A stretch of DNA of 33,691 nucleotides from a virus, in IMG/VR virus record IMGVR_UViG_3300042888_000352, positions 1 to 33,691 of that record; one strand, written 5' to 3'. Below the pieces are notes generated by a model, which was not told where the DNA came from, did no database searches, and saw nothing but the letters and a program-made list of their open reading frames with translations. The first letter of the stretch is position 1. Every line of letters begins with the position of its first letter. Positions 22,269 through 30,438 of the stretch are shown here, piece after piece. The translations under genes and the position numbers were made by a program.

Positions 22269-23549
22269 TTACTGGTTGAACAACAAGATGCCGGACATCT
22301 CGGGGTTCTTGTTCACAACACCGAACAGCGTGTCCATGCGGTACTTGATGGTCATGCTGTCAATGTCATAGAACTTCTGCATCACCAGCTCGATGCCCTG
22401 GTCGGTGGTGGCACGCATCACTGCGACGCCAGCATCGGCCGGGACTGCGTAGCGGCCAGGCAGAATTTCCAGAGCATCACGCTGCCAGAACACGTTGACC
22501 TGTGCGGTGTTCACGTTCAAGAAGGTGATGGCTGCAGTGTTCGACGGGGTTTCCACCTCGACGTTCTTGTACTGAAGCTGGGCATCAGTTGCCACGCTCT
22601 GAGCTCCGATGATCGGAGGAGTGATCGTCATGGTGGTGGCCGAGTCCACAGACACCACGCGGAAGGTCTTGAGTTGACCAGTGCTCTGCTTGGTGATGTG
22701 GTGAACAGCGTACACGCCAGCGATCTCGAAAGCGTCACCAGCAGCCACGTTAGTGGTCGAGGAGACAGTCACGGTCTGGAAGCGGTTGTCCACGTTGATC
22801 TGGCCGCCGACGGATGTCGAAGTGGCTTGAGGCGTGTAGTTGGCCTGAGTGCCTGCGCCGCTGGTGTCGATGGTGATGGAGCCACCACCAGCTGCAGCAG
22901 CTTGACGGTTGGCGTAGTCCATCTTGTAGGTCTCGAAACCAGCGACCATGCCGACGTAAGAGCGCTCATAAGCCTTGTCAGACTTCTGATTGCCGAACGA
23001 ACGGGCAGAGCCAACCAGGTTACCAGCCAGGCCGTTGTAGTCGCGGCTGGACAGGGCCATGAAGCGCTCGTAGTCGGGCACGCCTTGCTCGTTCATGATG
23101 GCGTCGCACAGGGCCACGTCGTCATAGTCACCGGCAGCAGCAGCGATCGGCACAACCAACGAACCCAGGCTTGCGGCCGAGTTCATGATGGCGATGTTGA
23201 TGTCGCTGGCCAGCTTCTGCTTGGCGGACTCGCCCAGGCGGCCTTCTTGCAGGGCATCGCGCAGTTCGAGGGAGGTCATTTCCCAGGGCACGGTCTTGCT
23301 GAAGCCCAAGGTCGCAGGCACAGCCAGCTGCGTCATGCCCTGGTAGCCGGGAATCGGCGTGCCAGGAGTGCTGCTGATCGACTGAGCGATGTAGGGCTGG
23401 GGACGCCAGATCGTGTTGTTGGCACGTTCCATCATCGTCTGATCGGTTTGGTAGATCGAGACGTTGCGGGACAGCACCAGGGCGTCCTGGAAACCTTCGA
23501 GGAGGTCTTCGAACGCTACGCGTTCTTCTTTGGAAAAACTATTGGCCAT
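22269..23549 (-). CDS. Major capsid (coat) protein, P22 gp5-like
   Basis: This 426-aa coat protein matches P22 gp5 in length (430 aa) and layout. The start MANSFSKEERVAFEDLLEGF, the conserved NTIWRPQPYIAQ near residue 45 and GFSKTVPWEMTSLELRDALQ further on are family features; the Ala/Gly- and Thr-rich middle (about 215-300) corresponds to the inserted I-domain region. The end DTLFGVVNKNPEMSGILLFN is also typical. It is preceded by scaffold and followed by a strong terminator, as expected for the most abundant product. Confidence 0.93.
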   Translation of the reverse strand: MANSFSKEERVAFEDLLEGFQDALVLSRNVSIYQTDQTMMERANNTIWRPQPYIAQSISSTPGTPIPGYQGMTQLAVPATLGFSKTVPWEMTSLELRDALQEGRLGESAKQKLASDINIAIMNSAASLGSLVVPIAAAAGDYDDVALCDAIMNEQGVPDYERFMALSSRDYNGLAGNLVGSARSFGNQKSDKAYERSYVGMVAGFETYKMDYANRQAAAAGGGSITIDTSGAGTQANYTPQATSTSVGGQINVDNRFQTVTVSSTTNVAAGDAFEIAGVYAVHHITKQSTGQLKTFRVVSVDSATTMTITPPIIGAQSVATDAQLQYKNVEVETPSNTAAITFLNVNTAQVNVFWQRDALEILPGRYAVPADAGVAVMRATTDQGIELVMQKFYDIDSMTIKYRMDTLFGVVNKNPEMSGILLFNQ

Positions 23550-23573
23550 GATGGGCTCCTATTTCAAAAAATG

Positions 23574-24461
23574 TCAGTTTTTAGCTGCTTTCTGTCGCTT
23601 GTACTGGAGCACCTTGGTGTAGTTTCCAGTCTTTTCAGCTTCAGCACGCAGCCGTTCGAGGGTTGAGTCCACAGCGCCAGAAACTCGGCCAGTTGAGCTG
23701 ACCATCCTTTCGGGTGCAGGGGCTGCCTTACGGTTCGTAACTTTCAATTCCTTCTCCAGTTTCGCTACCGCAAAGGCAAACTTTACGGGGTCTTCAATTT
23801 TGGCCAGCTCTGCCGCCTTCTTCGGGTTCTTGCCGAGTGCGTAAATCACCAGTGCCGGATTGTCCGCGCCTTGCAGCACGACGCCCTGTTGCGTGACGTT
23901 GAAGAGTTCCTGGGCCACAGCCTCGGCGTCCTCAAAGTCTCGCACGCGCAGCTCAGCTTTCGCCTTGCCGTACCCTTCGAGCTTTTCCTGCCAGGCTCGT
24001 TGTTGCGCTTGCTCGGCCTGGCGAGATTTTTCAACCTCGGCATCGACCTGACGCTTGCGCTCGAACCAGTCTGCCAGTGCAGCCTCGAATCGGTCTGCGT
24101 CGTATTCGTAGTTCTCCAGCTTTGGCTTGGCACCAAGTGCGACCGGCTTTTTCTCAGTCGTCTGGCTCAGCCTCGCTTCGAGTTCTCGAATGCGTTTTTC
24201 CTTCTCACGGTTTGCCTTACGCAGCTCTTTCACCCAACCAGGTGCATGAGCTTGCTCTTCAGGAATTGGCGCTTCCTCTCCAATGGACACGATCACTTCG
24301 TCGTCGTCGCCTTCGTTGTCGCCGGATTCGGCATCGTCCTGGTCGCCGGTGGAATTTTGCTCACCAGCCACTTGCTCAGTCTCGATTTCCTCTTCCTGAT
24401 CTTCGACCACCAGGGTTTCGTCGTCGTTGCTCTCGTCTCCAAGTTCTGCCTTTTTGTTCAT
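23574..24461 (-). CDS. Scaffolding protein, P22 gp8-like
   Basis: This 295-aa assembly chaperone guides coat protein and leaves before DNA packaging. The first 75 residues are very acidic, then comes a coiled coil (KELRKANREKEKRIRELEAR) and a long helical middle. The C-terminal 40 residues are basic and helical (TLERLRAEAEKTGNYTKVLQ, YKRQKAAKN), the type of end that in P22 gp8 binds coat. Length is close to gp8 (303 aa), and it lies between portal and coat as expected. Confidence 0.85.
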   Translation of the reverse strand: MNKKAELGDESNDDETLVVEDQEEEIETEQVAGEQNSTGDQDDAESGDNEGDDDEVIVSIGEEAPIPEEQAHAPGWVKELRKANREKEKRIRELEARLSQTTEKKPVALGAKPKLENYEYDADRFEAALADWFERKRQVDAEVEKSRQAEQAQQRAWQEKLEGYGKAKAELRVRDFEDAEAVAQELFNVTQQGVVLQGADNPALVIYALGKNPKKAAELAKIEDPVKFAFAVAKLEKELKVTNRKAAPAPERMVSSTGRVSGAVDSTLERLRAEAEKTGNYTKVLQYKRQKAAKN

Positions 24462-24539
24462 TCAAATACCCCATTTAACTCACCCATTTGAAACGGCTGG
24501 GTGGAATCCCGTATAACCACATTCTCCACTAAAACGTTG
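24462..24539 (-). other. Portal-scaffold spacer with two hairpins
   Basis: Almost all other late genes touch or overlap, but here 78 bp separate portal and scaffold. Two inverted repeats lie in it: the terminator-like one (24531-24552) and CACCCA (24481-24486) with TGGGTG (24498-24503). The scaffold ribosome site is weak (GGGGT). This suggests processing or translational control of scaffold; no clear promoter seen. Confidence 0.45.
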
Positions 24540-24552
24540 TCATCTGACAACG
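24531..24552 (-). terminator. Hairpin with T-run at the portal stop codon
   Basis: On the minus strand CGTTGTC (24552-24546), loop AGAT, GACAACG (24541-24535) is followed by TTTTAG. The stop codon of portal (24542-24540) is inside the stem. It has the form of a weak intrinsic terminator or RNase III-type processing site. Confidence 0.5.
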
Positions 24553-26606
24553 GGTTGCACTTGTTCGCCAAGCGCAGCCTGCTGAATCGCCTCTGCGGTG
24601 GTCAGCGCCATGTTCTGATCGATCTCGCCAGTCTTGGCCAGGGTCTCGGCCGTCTTGGCGCGGGACAGCTCTGCGTCTGCCACGGTCTTGATGGTGTTGG
24701 CACGTGCCTGGGCAGCCTTGGCCACGGCCTCTTCGGCTGCAGCCTGCAGGAAGATGGCGTTCGGGTCTTGCTGCTGGCCCTTGGCTTCTGCCTCGGCCAT
24801 GAGCACTTCGATCTCTTGCTCGGTCGGCTTGACCACGCCCATGCGGATCAGGCGCTGGCGGAAGAAGTCGCGCACCTCGCTGATGCCTTCGCCTTCCATG
24901 TTCATCATGGCCATGGCACCGAGCACCTGCAGGGTTTCGGGGTCTTGGGTGATCTGCATCATGCCGGTCAGGGCACGAACGGTCGCGGCACGCTTGGAGC
25001 TGCTGGACGGGCCGACCTCGACGTTCACATCGAACTTGGCCATGCTCAGATCATTGGCCATGCGCACCTCGCCAGTCTCCTGGTCGATGGTGGGCTGCAT
25101 CAGCGTGACTTTGCCAGTGCTCTCGTCCTCGTTGATGACCTTCATGGTGCGGCCTTCTTCGATGTAGATGTCCTTGGCCATCGACAGCCATACCTCGCCG
25201 CAGCGCTTCATAGCCTTGGCGAAGTTGCTCATGTAGATGAATGTCTGCATGTCCAGGCGCTGCTGGATCATCTCCACGGCCTTGCCGCTGATGTTCGACA
25301 CCAACTTGTCAGCGCCTTGCGGGTTTCCAAGAATGTCCTGCATGTCCTGCTCGGTCACCTGCAGCAGGGCTGCCATGGCCGGAGGCACGTTCGGGGCGCG
25401 GGTGTACGCCACGGGGCCGCTGACGGTCTGGCTGCCATCCGGGCCGGTGATCGGGTTGATCAGCAGGTACGGGTAATCCTTGAGGTTGTCCTCTGCCCAC
25501 ATGACCTGGTGGCCAGCGACCTGCTCAGGAGTGAGGATTGGCTTCTCGACGCTGGACAGGGCGCTGATCTCGCCCAGTTTGGACAGCTGCATGTTCTTCA
25601 GGCGCTGCGCATCCTTGGCCAGGCGCACGTGGCCCATGCAACGCTCGACGTTGTCCACGAACCAGCGCTTGCCGTAGACCGGGATGATCGGGATGCACTT
25701 GCCTGCGATGTAGCCAGCGTCCTCCAGAATCTTGCCGCCGGACATGATGTACTTGTGCACCTTGCGCGACTTGATCTTGCGCTGGCGCACCTCTTGGCTG
25801 CCAATGGCGGCCAGGGTGTTTTCCAGCTCTGGATCGTCCTCGAAGTCCTTGGCGCGGTAGCGCTCCTCGGTGCCGTCGATGTTGCGGAAGATGCGGATGG
25901 TCTCGGTGACGTCCTCGACCTTGTAGTATTCCGCGATGTAGACCACATCGGGCGTGCACCAGTCGAACTCGTACTGGTGAATGATCTTTGGCCAGCTGGT
26001 TGGGTCATCGTTCCACTCTTCCTTGTAGGACTCATAGGTCATCGAGTAGATGACGTAGCAGAAACGGGCGTCGGCCTTGTCCTGGCGCTTGGCGTTCAGG
26101 TCAAAGAAAACGGAGCTGTCGGCATCGAAGATCGGCTCGATCTGGATGCGCTGGCGCTCGTTGTCCTCGTCCTCGTCGTCCTCGTAGGAGGTGCGCAGAC
26201 GCCAGGCACCAAAGCCACCGCCCACAGCTTCCTCAAAGGCGTTGTCGTAGGCTTCATCGGCCACGCTGTCCTGCTCATCGGCACGGTACAGGCCATCACA
26301 GGTTTCGGCCAGCTTGTCGGACTTGCTGCCGTCCTTGGCCACGTAGTCAACAGTAATTCTGTTGTTCCTGTACTCATTTATTATTCTGATCACGGACAGC
26401 ATGATCTTATTGACTTCGAACTTCGGCTTGTTCTCGTAGATGTCCCACAGTGGGCCTTCCCACTGCGCACCGGACAAGCTGTAGAAGCGTCGGTCTTGAA
26501 GGCATTGCAGTCTTTCGTCCCGCAGCGCTGACTGGACGTTGTCGAACTGCGCGAGCGCTTCGGCGTGTACGTTAGCCAGTCGCTGATCTCGTGAAATGCG
26601 CGCCAT
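24540..26606 (-). CDS. Portal protein, P22 gp1-like
   Basis: This 688-aa protein forms the ring at one vertex through which DNA is packaged and ejected. The start includes ALRDERLQCLQDRRFYSLSG and AQWEGPLWDIYENKPKFEVN, followed by KIMLSVIRIINEYRNNRITV, all typical of P22 portal. P22 gp1 is 725 aa, with a long C-terminal barrel; here the last 90 residues are a helical Ala/Gln-rich stretch (AAEEAVAKAAQARANTIKTV), a shorter barrel. It lies downstream of terL and upstream of scaffold, as in P22. Confidence 0.92.
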   Translation of the reverse strand: MARISRDQRLANVHAEALAQFDNVQSALRDERLQCLQDRRFYSLSGAQWEGPLWDIYENKPKFEVNKIMLSVIRIINEYRNNRITVDYVAKDGSKSDKLAETCDGLYRADEQDSVADEAYDNAFEEAVGGGFGAWRLRTSYEDDEDEDNERQRIQIEPIFDADSSVFFDLNAKRQDKADARFCYVIYSMTYESYKEEWNDDPTSWPKIIHQYEFDWCTPDVVYIAEYYKVEDVTETIRIFRNIDGTEERYRAKDFEDDPELENTLAAIGSQEVRQRKIKSRKVHKYIMSGGKILEDAGYIAGKCIPIIPVYGKRWFVDNVERCMGHVRLAKDAQRLKNMQLSKLGEISALSSVEKPILTPEQVAGHQVMWAEDNLKDYPYLLINPITGPDGSQTVSGPVAYTRAPNVPPAMAALLQVTEQDMQDILGNPQGADKLVSNISGKAVEMIQQRLDMQTFIYMSNFAKAMKRCGEVWLSMAKDIYIEEGRTMKVINEDESTGKVTLMQPTIDQETGEVRMANDLSMAKFDVNVEVGPSSSSKRAATVRALTGMMQITQDPETLQVLGAMAMMNMEGEGISEVRDFFRQRLIRMGVVKPTEQEIEVLMAEAEAKGQQQDPNAIFLQAAAEEAVAKAAQARANTIKTVADAELSRAKTAETLAKTGEIDQNMALTTAEAIQQAALGEQVQPVVR

Positions 26607-26633
26607 ATTTTTGCCCTCGTTTCAAGTATTTTC

Positions 26634-28100
26634 TCACCATTTGTTCACAGTAGGCAATGGTTTGACCGTTGCCGTCCGGTTGGCCGGGAGACGCTGCACC
26701 AGGTTGATGGCGTCGAACATGGGGTCGAGCTGGTCGTCGTGTGCACCAGACGGGAAAGCTGCAACCTCGCTCAGGAAGTCTGAAAGCCATGGCGCGTCCT
26801 GCGGCAGCACCACGTTGCCAGAGGCGATGAACGGAGCCGCATCGTAGCCTCGGCTGATCTTGTCCTTGCCGCGTTGCACGGCCACCACAGGGATGCCCTC
26901 GCGCCGCAGGGTCTGGATCAGGCCGGTGCCGGACACCTTGTCTTCCACGTACATGCCGCGCAGGGCAGAGCCTTGGGCCACCGGGCGCATGTCGTTCAGG
27001 TGCTTGAGCCAGAAAGCCCTGGCGTTGATCAGCAGCTCGGGAGCCTCCCACTTGCCGCGCACCTGGTCGAGCTTGACAGCCTGGCCAACGGTCGACCGCG
27101 CCCAACACTGCAGCACCGACCAGTCATTGTGGTCGGCGGTCTTTTGAGCCGTGTCCACAGCGATGAAGCGAAACTCGAGCTGCGGGACACTGGCCCAATA
27201 CTTGAACCACTCGGTGTTGATGATGCCGCCGCCACGGGGCGCAGGCCGCTGCTGGAGCTGGCCAGCCGTGCCGTAGGGGCCGAGGGTTTTCTCCAGCTCG
27301 GACACCTGGGCTTCACCAAAGCGCTCGGGGAACATGAGCTCGCCTTCCTTGGTGCGCGGGTCAGTCCATCCGATGCTGGTGGTGCAGCGGTGCTCAGGCT
27401 CAAAGCGCATCGGGATGCACAGATGCACGTAAGGCAGGCCCATGTCCTTGATGACGCCAGAGATGTCCTTCTCGTTCAGGCGCTGCATGATGACCACGAT
27501 GGCAGACTTGTCGGAGTTGACGCGGGTCGGCAGCGTCTCTGTGAAGGCAATCTTGGCCGCCTCCAGCTTGGCCTGGCTGTTGGCGTTGTCGGCGCTGATC
27601 GGGTCGTCCAGAATCACCCGGTCGCCACGAACGCCGGTCATGGACGTGAAGGCACGGGCCTGGCGTACGCCTTTGCGGGTATTTCCGAACTCGCGCTTGC
27701 CATCCAAGTCGGCCAGCAGCTCGATCGGCCAGAGCTTTTGGAACCAGTCGGACTTGATCAGGTCACGGCAGCGTCGGCTGTCTCGGATGGCCAGCTGCTC
27801 TTCGTGGGCCGTGCCGACAAAGCGCATCTCGGGCATTTCCCGAGGCCCCCACTCCCAGGCTGGCCAGATGACGCCAGTCAGGAGCGACTTCATCGAGCCG
27901 GGTGGCACGTTCATCAGCAGGCGGGTGATCTCGCCCTTGGTCACGGCCTCCAGGTGCAGGCAGATGGCGTCCAGCGCCCAGCCCCATTTCAGTTCGGCAG
28001 CCGGTTCGAGCACACGCCAGGCGCGCTTGGCAAACTCGGCCAGGCTGCGCCTGCACAACTCGCGCTCGATGGCCAGCAGGTCAGCTTGCGTCAGTTGCAT
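26634..28100 (-). CDS. terL: Terminase large subunit (packaging ATPase-nuclease)
   Basis: This 488-aa motor pumps DNA into the head and cuts it. Walker A is NVPPGSMKS (64-72) and Walker B with catalytic residues is VILDDP (162-167). The C-terminal nuclease has FIAVDTAQKTADHNDWSVLQ with its first Asp near residue 318, and a later acidic patch in GAHDDQLDPM. Length fits P22/Sf6 TerL (about 470-500). Its start overlaps the end of the methyltransferase gene by 20 nt, and portal follows 27 bp downstream. Confidence 0.95.
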   Translation of the reverse strand: MQLTQADLLAIERELCRRSLAEFAKRAWRVLEPAAELKWGWALDAICLHLEAVTKGEITRLLMNVPPGSMKSLLTGVIWPAWEWGPREMPEMRFVGTAHEEQLAIRDSRRCRDLIKSDWFQKLWPIELLADLDGKREFGNTRKGVRQARAFTSMTGVRGDRVILDDPISADNANSQAKLEAAKIAFTETLPTRVNSDKSAIVVIMQRLNEKDISGVIKDMGLPYVHLCIPMRFEPEHRCTTSIGWTDPRTKEGELMFPERFGEAQVSELEKTLGPYGTAGQLQQRPAPRGGGIINTEWFKYWASVPQLEFRFIAVDTAQKTADHNDWSVLQCWARSTVGQAVKLDQVRGKWEAPELLINARAFWLKHLNDMRPVAQGSALRGMYVEDKVSGTGLIQTLRREGIPVVAVQRGKDKISRGYDAAPFIASGNVVLPQDAPWLSDFLSEVAAFPSGAHDDQLDPMFDAINLVQRLPANRTATVKPLPTVNKW

Positions 28101-29499
28101 AAAAAATCCCTGCCACGGCTTTGATTCGCGCCCGTGCGATTTCTACATATTCCGCTTCACGCTCGATACCGATGAACCGAAAGCCCTCCAGCACAGCAGC
28201 CTTGCCGGTACTGCCGCTGCCCATGAACGGGTCCAGCACCACACCGCCGGGCGGCGTCACCAGGCGGCACAGGTAGCGCATTAGGTCGGTGGGTTTGACG
28301 GTTGGGTGGACGTTCTCCGCGCCACGGTCGGACTTGCTGGCCTTGGCGCAGTAGAAGAAACGGGCGGCGCTGCCGGTGTCGCCGCGTGGCGTGGTGGCCG
28401 GCCTTCCATTGAACTGGCCGTACACGGCATTTGTTTTGCTGCTCGGCTCTTCGCCTGTGCCCGCGCCTTGCTGGCCTTTGGCTTGCGGAAACGCCTCCAA
28501 AACTTCCTCGCTGCCATCGTGGATCAGGTTGGCGGGCCAGCGGCCGGGGGGAGTAGGTCCAGTGCCAACGGTTTGAATCTCTGCCTGCCCGCCAAGTCGA
28601 TGGGTATAAAGCGCGTTTGGGTGCCCATCAGCAGGCTTGGCACGCGAAGACGGCCAAGTCTCCACCGTTTCAACCACCCTGCACGCATCTAAATTCAGCG
28701 CCCCAGTGCCGTGCGCCATCACGTTGTCGGCCACGGTTCCAATCAGCGGCTTGCGCGCCACGGTGATCGGCTCCAGCGCGGGCTTTAGGGCCGTGCCCCA
28801 GCCTTGCCATTGGCGGGCGGCTTCGGTGGCGGGGGCGGTGATGTCCAGCGTGGTGGCGCTGCGGTCATTGTCTTGTCCAGGCGCGACAGCCAGCATGTTT
28901 CCGCGCTGCTGGCCGACCACCTCGCGTTCGGCACCAATTCGGTCAACCAGTGCGTCATATTTCCTGTCGCAGCCCAGCCAGTTTTTAAGAATCTCCCAGT
29001 GCGCGGGCGTGGGTGGCAGCGCGTTGTTTCTGTCCTGCGCTTCCCAATGATTGCAGATAGCCGCCGCGTTGAATCGCGCATTCACCTCTTTTCGGCTGAT
29101 GCCAAGTTTTTCGCGGCACTCGCGGATATGCCTACCCAATTCATAACGGCCCTCAAACTCGCGGCCGTTTAACTTGTCCACAGCCTTGCTCACATCCAGC
29201 GACTTCGGAAACCCAGACCCATAAACCCACGCGATCATGTCGCGGATTTCGAACCCGGCATCCTCGATGCGAACAGCCATGCGGTGCTGGGTCCGCGTGC
29301 CAGCGAACGCCAGCAGGTGGCCGCCGGGCTTCAGGACGCGCAGGCACTCGGCCCACAGTTCCACGCTGGGAACGTCGTAGTCCCACTTTTTGCCCATGAA
29401 CGACAGGCCATAGGGCGGGTCAGTGACGACCGCGTCCACGCTGTTGTCGGGCATGCCGCGCAGCACCTCCAGGCAGTTGCCGTGTTTCAAGTCAATCAT
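28081..29499 (-). CDS. DNA N6-adenine-type methyltransferase with inserted HTH-like segment
   Basis: This 472-aa enzyme moves a methyl group from S-adenosylmethionine to DNA. The catalytic DPPY is at 27-30 and the SAM-binding DPFMGSGSTG at 423-432; DPPY before FxGxG marks the beta class, and DPPY suggests adenine N6. The target-recognition part (about 110-400) includes a Cro/XRE-like stretch at about 120-143 (ELGRHIRECREKLGISRKEV). Start: ATG 29499, an 8-nt overlap with terS. It sits between terS and terL, an unusual place. Likely protects phage DNA from host restriction or marks packaging sites. Confidence 0.9.
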   Translation of the reverse strand: MIDLKHGNCLEVLRGMPDNSVDAVVTDPPYGLSFMGKKWDYDVPSVELWAECLRVLKPGGHLLAFAGTRTQHRMAVRIEDAGFEIRDMIAWVYGSGFPKSLDVSKAVDKLNGREFEGRYELGRHIRECREKLGISRKEVNARFNAAAICNHWEAQDRNNALPPTPAHWEILKNWLGCDRKYDALVDRIGAEREVVGQQRGNMLAVAPGQDNDRSATTLDITAPATEAARQWQGWGTALKPALEPITVARKPLIGTVADNVMAHGTGALNLDACRVVETVETWPSSRAKPADGHPNALYTHRLGGQAEIQTVGTGPTPPGRWPANLIHDGSEEVLEAFPQAKGQQGAGTGEEPSSKTNAVYGQFNGRPATTPRGDTGSAARFFYCAKASKSDRGAENVHPTVKPTDLMRYLCRLVTPPGGVVLDPFMGSGSTGKAAVLEGFRFIGIEREAEYVEIARARIKAVAGIFYATDAS

Positions 29500-29983
29500 T
29501 GGAATCCTTCGCCGCCATGATCTGCGCCAGAACATCCGTGGACAACTTGCTGGCATCAATAGTCTGCTTGACCTCAAGCGGATTTTCTTTGTCGCCAGCC
29601 AGCTCCAGCCGGTCGCCGTACTTTTTCGGGGCCAACTTGGAAAGCAACCATTTGCGGCTGTCCACTTGCAGTTTGCGCTGTTGGATGGCTTGCCAGTCGC
29701 GCTTCCCGTCTCCGGTCTCGGGGACTTCGCTGTCAGATAGCTCCATGACCTCGCTGGCGATGCGCTCAATCAAGTCCTCGCGTGCGTGCGCGTAGCTTTC
29801 AGCAAGTTTCGCGTCAGAATCAACCCAAAGGTTAAAAGTGCTTTGCGGAACTCCAGCCGCTTGGCAAGCCTTGAAAGCGCTCAGGCCGTCTCTCATGCCT
29901 TGCAGGACTGCTTGGCAGATGGCCTCCTTGTCTCGCTCTGGCTTTGTGGGCTTTTCAGGCTTTGCCGCCTTCTTTGTGGCCAT
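29492..29983 (-). CDS. terS: Terminase small subunit, Sf6 gp1-like
   Basis: This 163-aa protein recognises phage DNA and starts packaging. After a Lys/Pro-rich start it has a helix-turn-helix (GLSAFKACQAAGVPQSTFNL) and the conserved helical part (EDLIERIASEVMELSDSEVP, QQRKLQVDSRKWLLSKLAPK) ending KYGDRLE, as in the Sf6 terminase small subunit. It starts inside the end of the secreted microprotein (TGATG) and ends in an 8-nt overlap with the methyltransferase. Confidence 0.9.
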   Translation of the reverse strand: MATKKAAKPEKPTKPERDKEAICQAVLQGMRDGLSAFKACQAAGVPQSTFNLWVDSDAKLAESYAHAREDLIERIASEVMELSDSEVPETGDGKRDWQAIQQRKLQVDSRKWLLSKLAPKKYGDRLELAGDKENPLEVKQTIDASKLSTDVLAQIMAAKDSND

Positions 29984-30108
29984 CAGAAGCCGCCGTTTCG
30001 AGTGGTGGTGCAGGTGACGCTGCCGTCATAGTTTCGTACGCAGCGTGTGACGGTGTTGGCTTCGGCTGCGAATGACAGCAGCATGGCGATTGTGAATAGG
30101 GTTTTCAC
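29983..30108 (-). CDS. Secreted microprotein (41 aa, GTG start) before terS
   Basis: The reading is MKTLFTIAMLLSFAAEANTV followed by a short tail with two Cys (RCVRNYDGSVTC). It has a basic residue, a hydrophobic core and a likely signal-peptidase site after AEA, so the mature form would be about 20-25 residues, possibly with a disulfide. GGAGAAACCC precedes the GTG. The stop overlaps the terS ATG (TGATG), so terS translation is probably coupled to it. No lipobox, so it is not a typical outer-membrane spanin. No family recognised. Confidence 0.75.
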   Translation of the reverse strand: MKTLFTIAMLLSFAAEANTVTRCVRNYDGSVTCTTTRNGGF

Positions 30109-30128
30109 GGGTTTCTCCTTTGGTTAGT

Positions 30129-30402
30129 CCCCGTCTCTCCGGGGTGTCTCGCGGTTTGCCTGCCCGGGTCCCACGTTGACCCTTGGTATCGTCCCGACTT
30201 CCGCCACAGGCCCGTACACCCAGCGTTACGCTATGCCGGGTCGCGTGATGGCACTTGTACTTCGAACCATCACGGCTGCGGATTGTCGGATGTTCCCGGC
30301 GTTTCAGCCACCCTATCCTTTCGGAGCTGTGTACGAAACAGCCAATCCTCATGCGTAATAGTGCCGGTTACGTCTCCGGCGTCTGCGCTCGCAGACCGTA
30401 GT
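30129..30402 (-). ncRNA. Candidate structured RNA / late leader
   Basis: Read on the minus strand, this is packed with helices. They are a 6-bp hairpin (30396-30391/30386-30381), an adjacent 5-bp one (30380-30376/30367-30363), a 5-bp hairpin (30342-30338/30330-30326), a UCC-GAAA-GGA tetraloop at 30325-30316, an 8-bp stem CGTGATGG/CCATCACG (30274-30267/30251-30244), GGGTC/GACCC (30182-30178/30170-30166) and CCCCG/CGGGG (30144-30140/30133-30129). Long-range helices 30300-30295/30240-30235, 30335-30329/30219-30213 and 30348-30343/30285-30280 are also possible; some cross, so pseudoknots or switching are likely. A promoter begins it. No known RNA family was recognised. Confidence 0.65.
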
Positions 30403-30408
30403 GTTGTC

Positions 30409-30438
30409 ATTGTACTCCACTGCAAGATTTTGTTGCAA
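30409..30438 (-). promoter_or_regulatory. Sigma70-like promoter, probable late promoter
   Basis: On the minus strand TTGCAA (30438-30433) and TACAAT (30414-30409) are 18 bp apart. The start should be near 30402, six bases before the first hairpin of the structured region. It lies just after the RusA stop codon, the place where lambdoid phages have their late promoter pR'. Confidence 0.7.

Noticed and set aside
24501-26531. 676-codon open frame on the plus strand opposite portal
   Set aside because: It mirrors the portal gene codon for codon; long antisense frames are expected with GC-rich third positions. No family-like sequence.
26874-28124. 416-codon plus-strand frame opposite terL
   Set aside because: TerL on the other strand has complete ATPase and nuclease motifs; this is its shadow.
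30129-30144. CCCCG/CGGGG hairpin as a terminator of the RNA
   Set aside because: On the minus strand it is followed by ACTAACCAAAGG and not by a T-run, so read-through to the late genes is expected.
30244-30274. tRNA-like arm with TTCGAA in a hairpin loop
   Set aside because: The stem is 8 bp and the loop 15 nt, unlike a T-arm of 5 bp and 7 nt, and no acceptor stem or anticodon arm can be placed.
30235-30300. Resemblance to a group I intron core (GACAATCC between paired segments)
   Set aside because: The P5 stem and the R and S elements that should follow are not visible, and no split gene surrounds it.
30026-30352. Open reading frame of about 108 codons on the minus strand over the structured RNA
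   Set aside because: It is very Arg/His/Lys-rich, has no ribosome site, overlaps the better supported microprotein, and the DNA under it is explained by base-paired helices.
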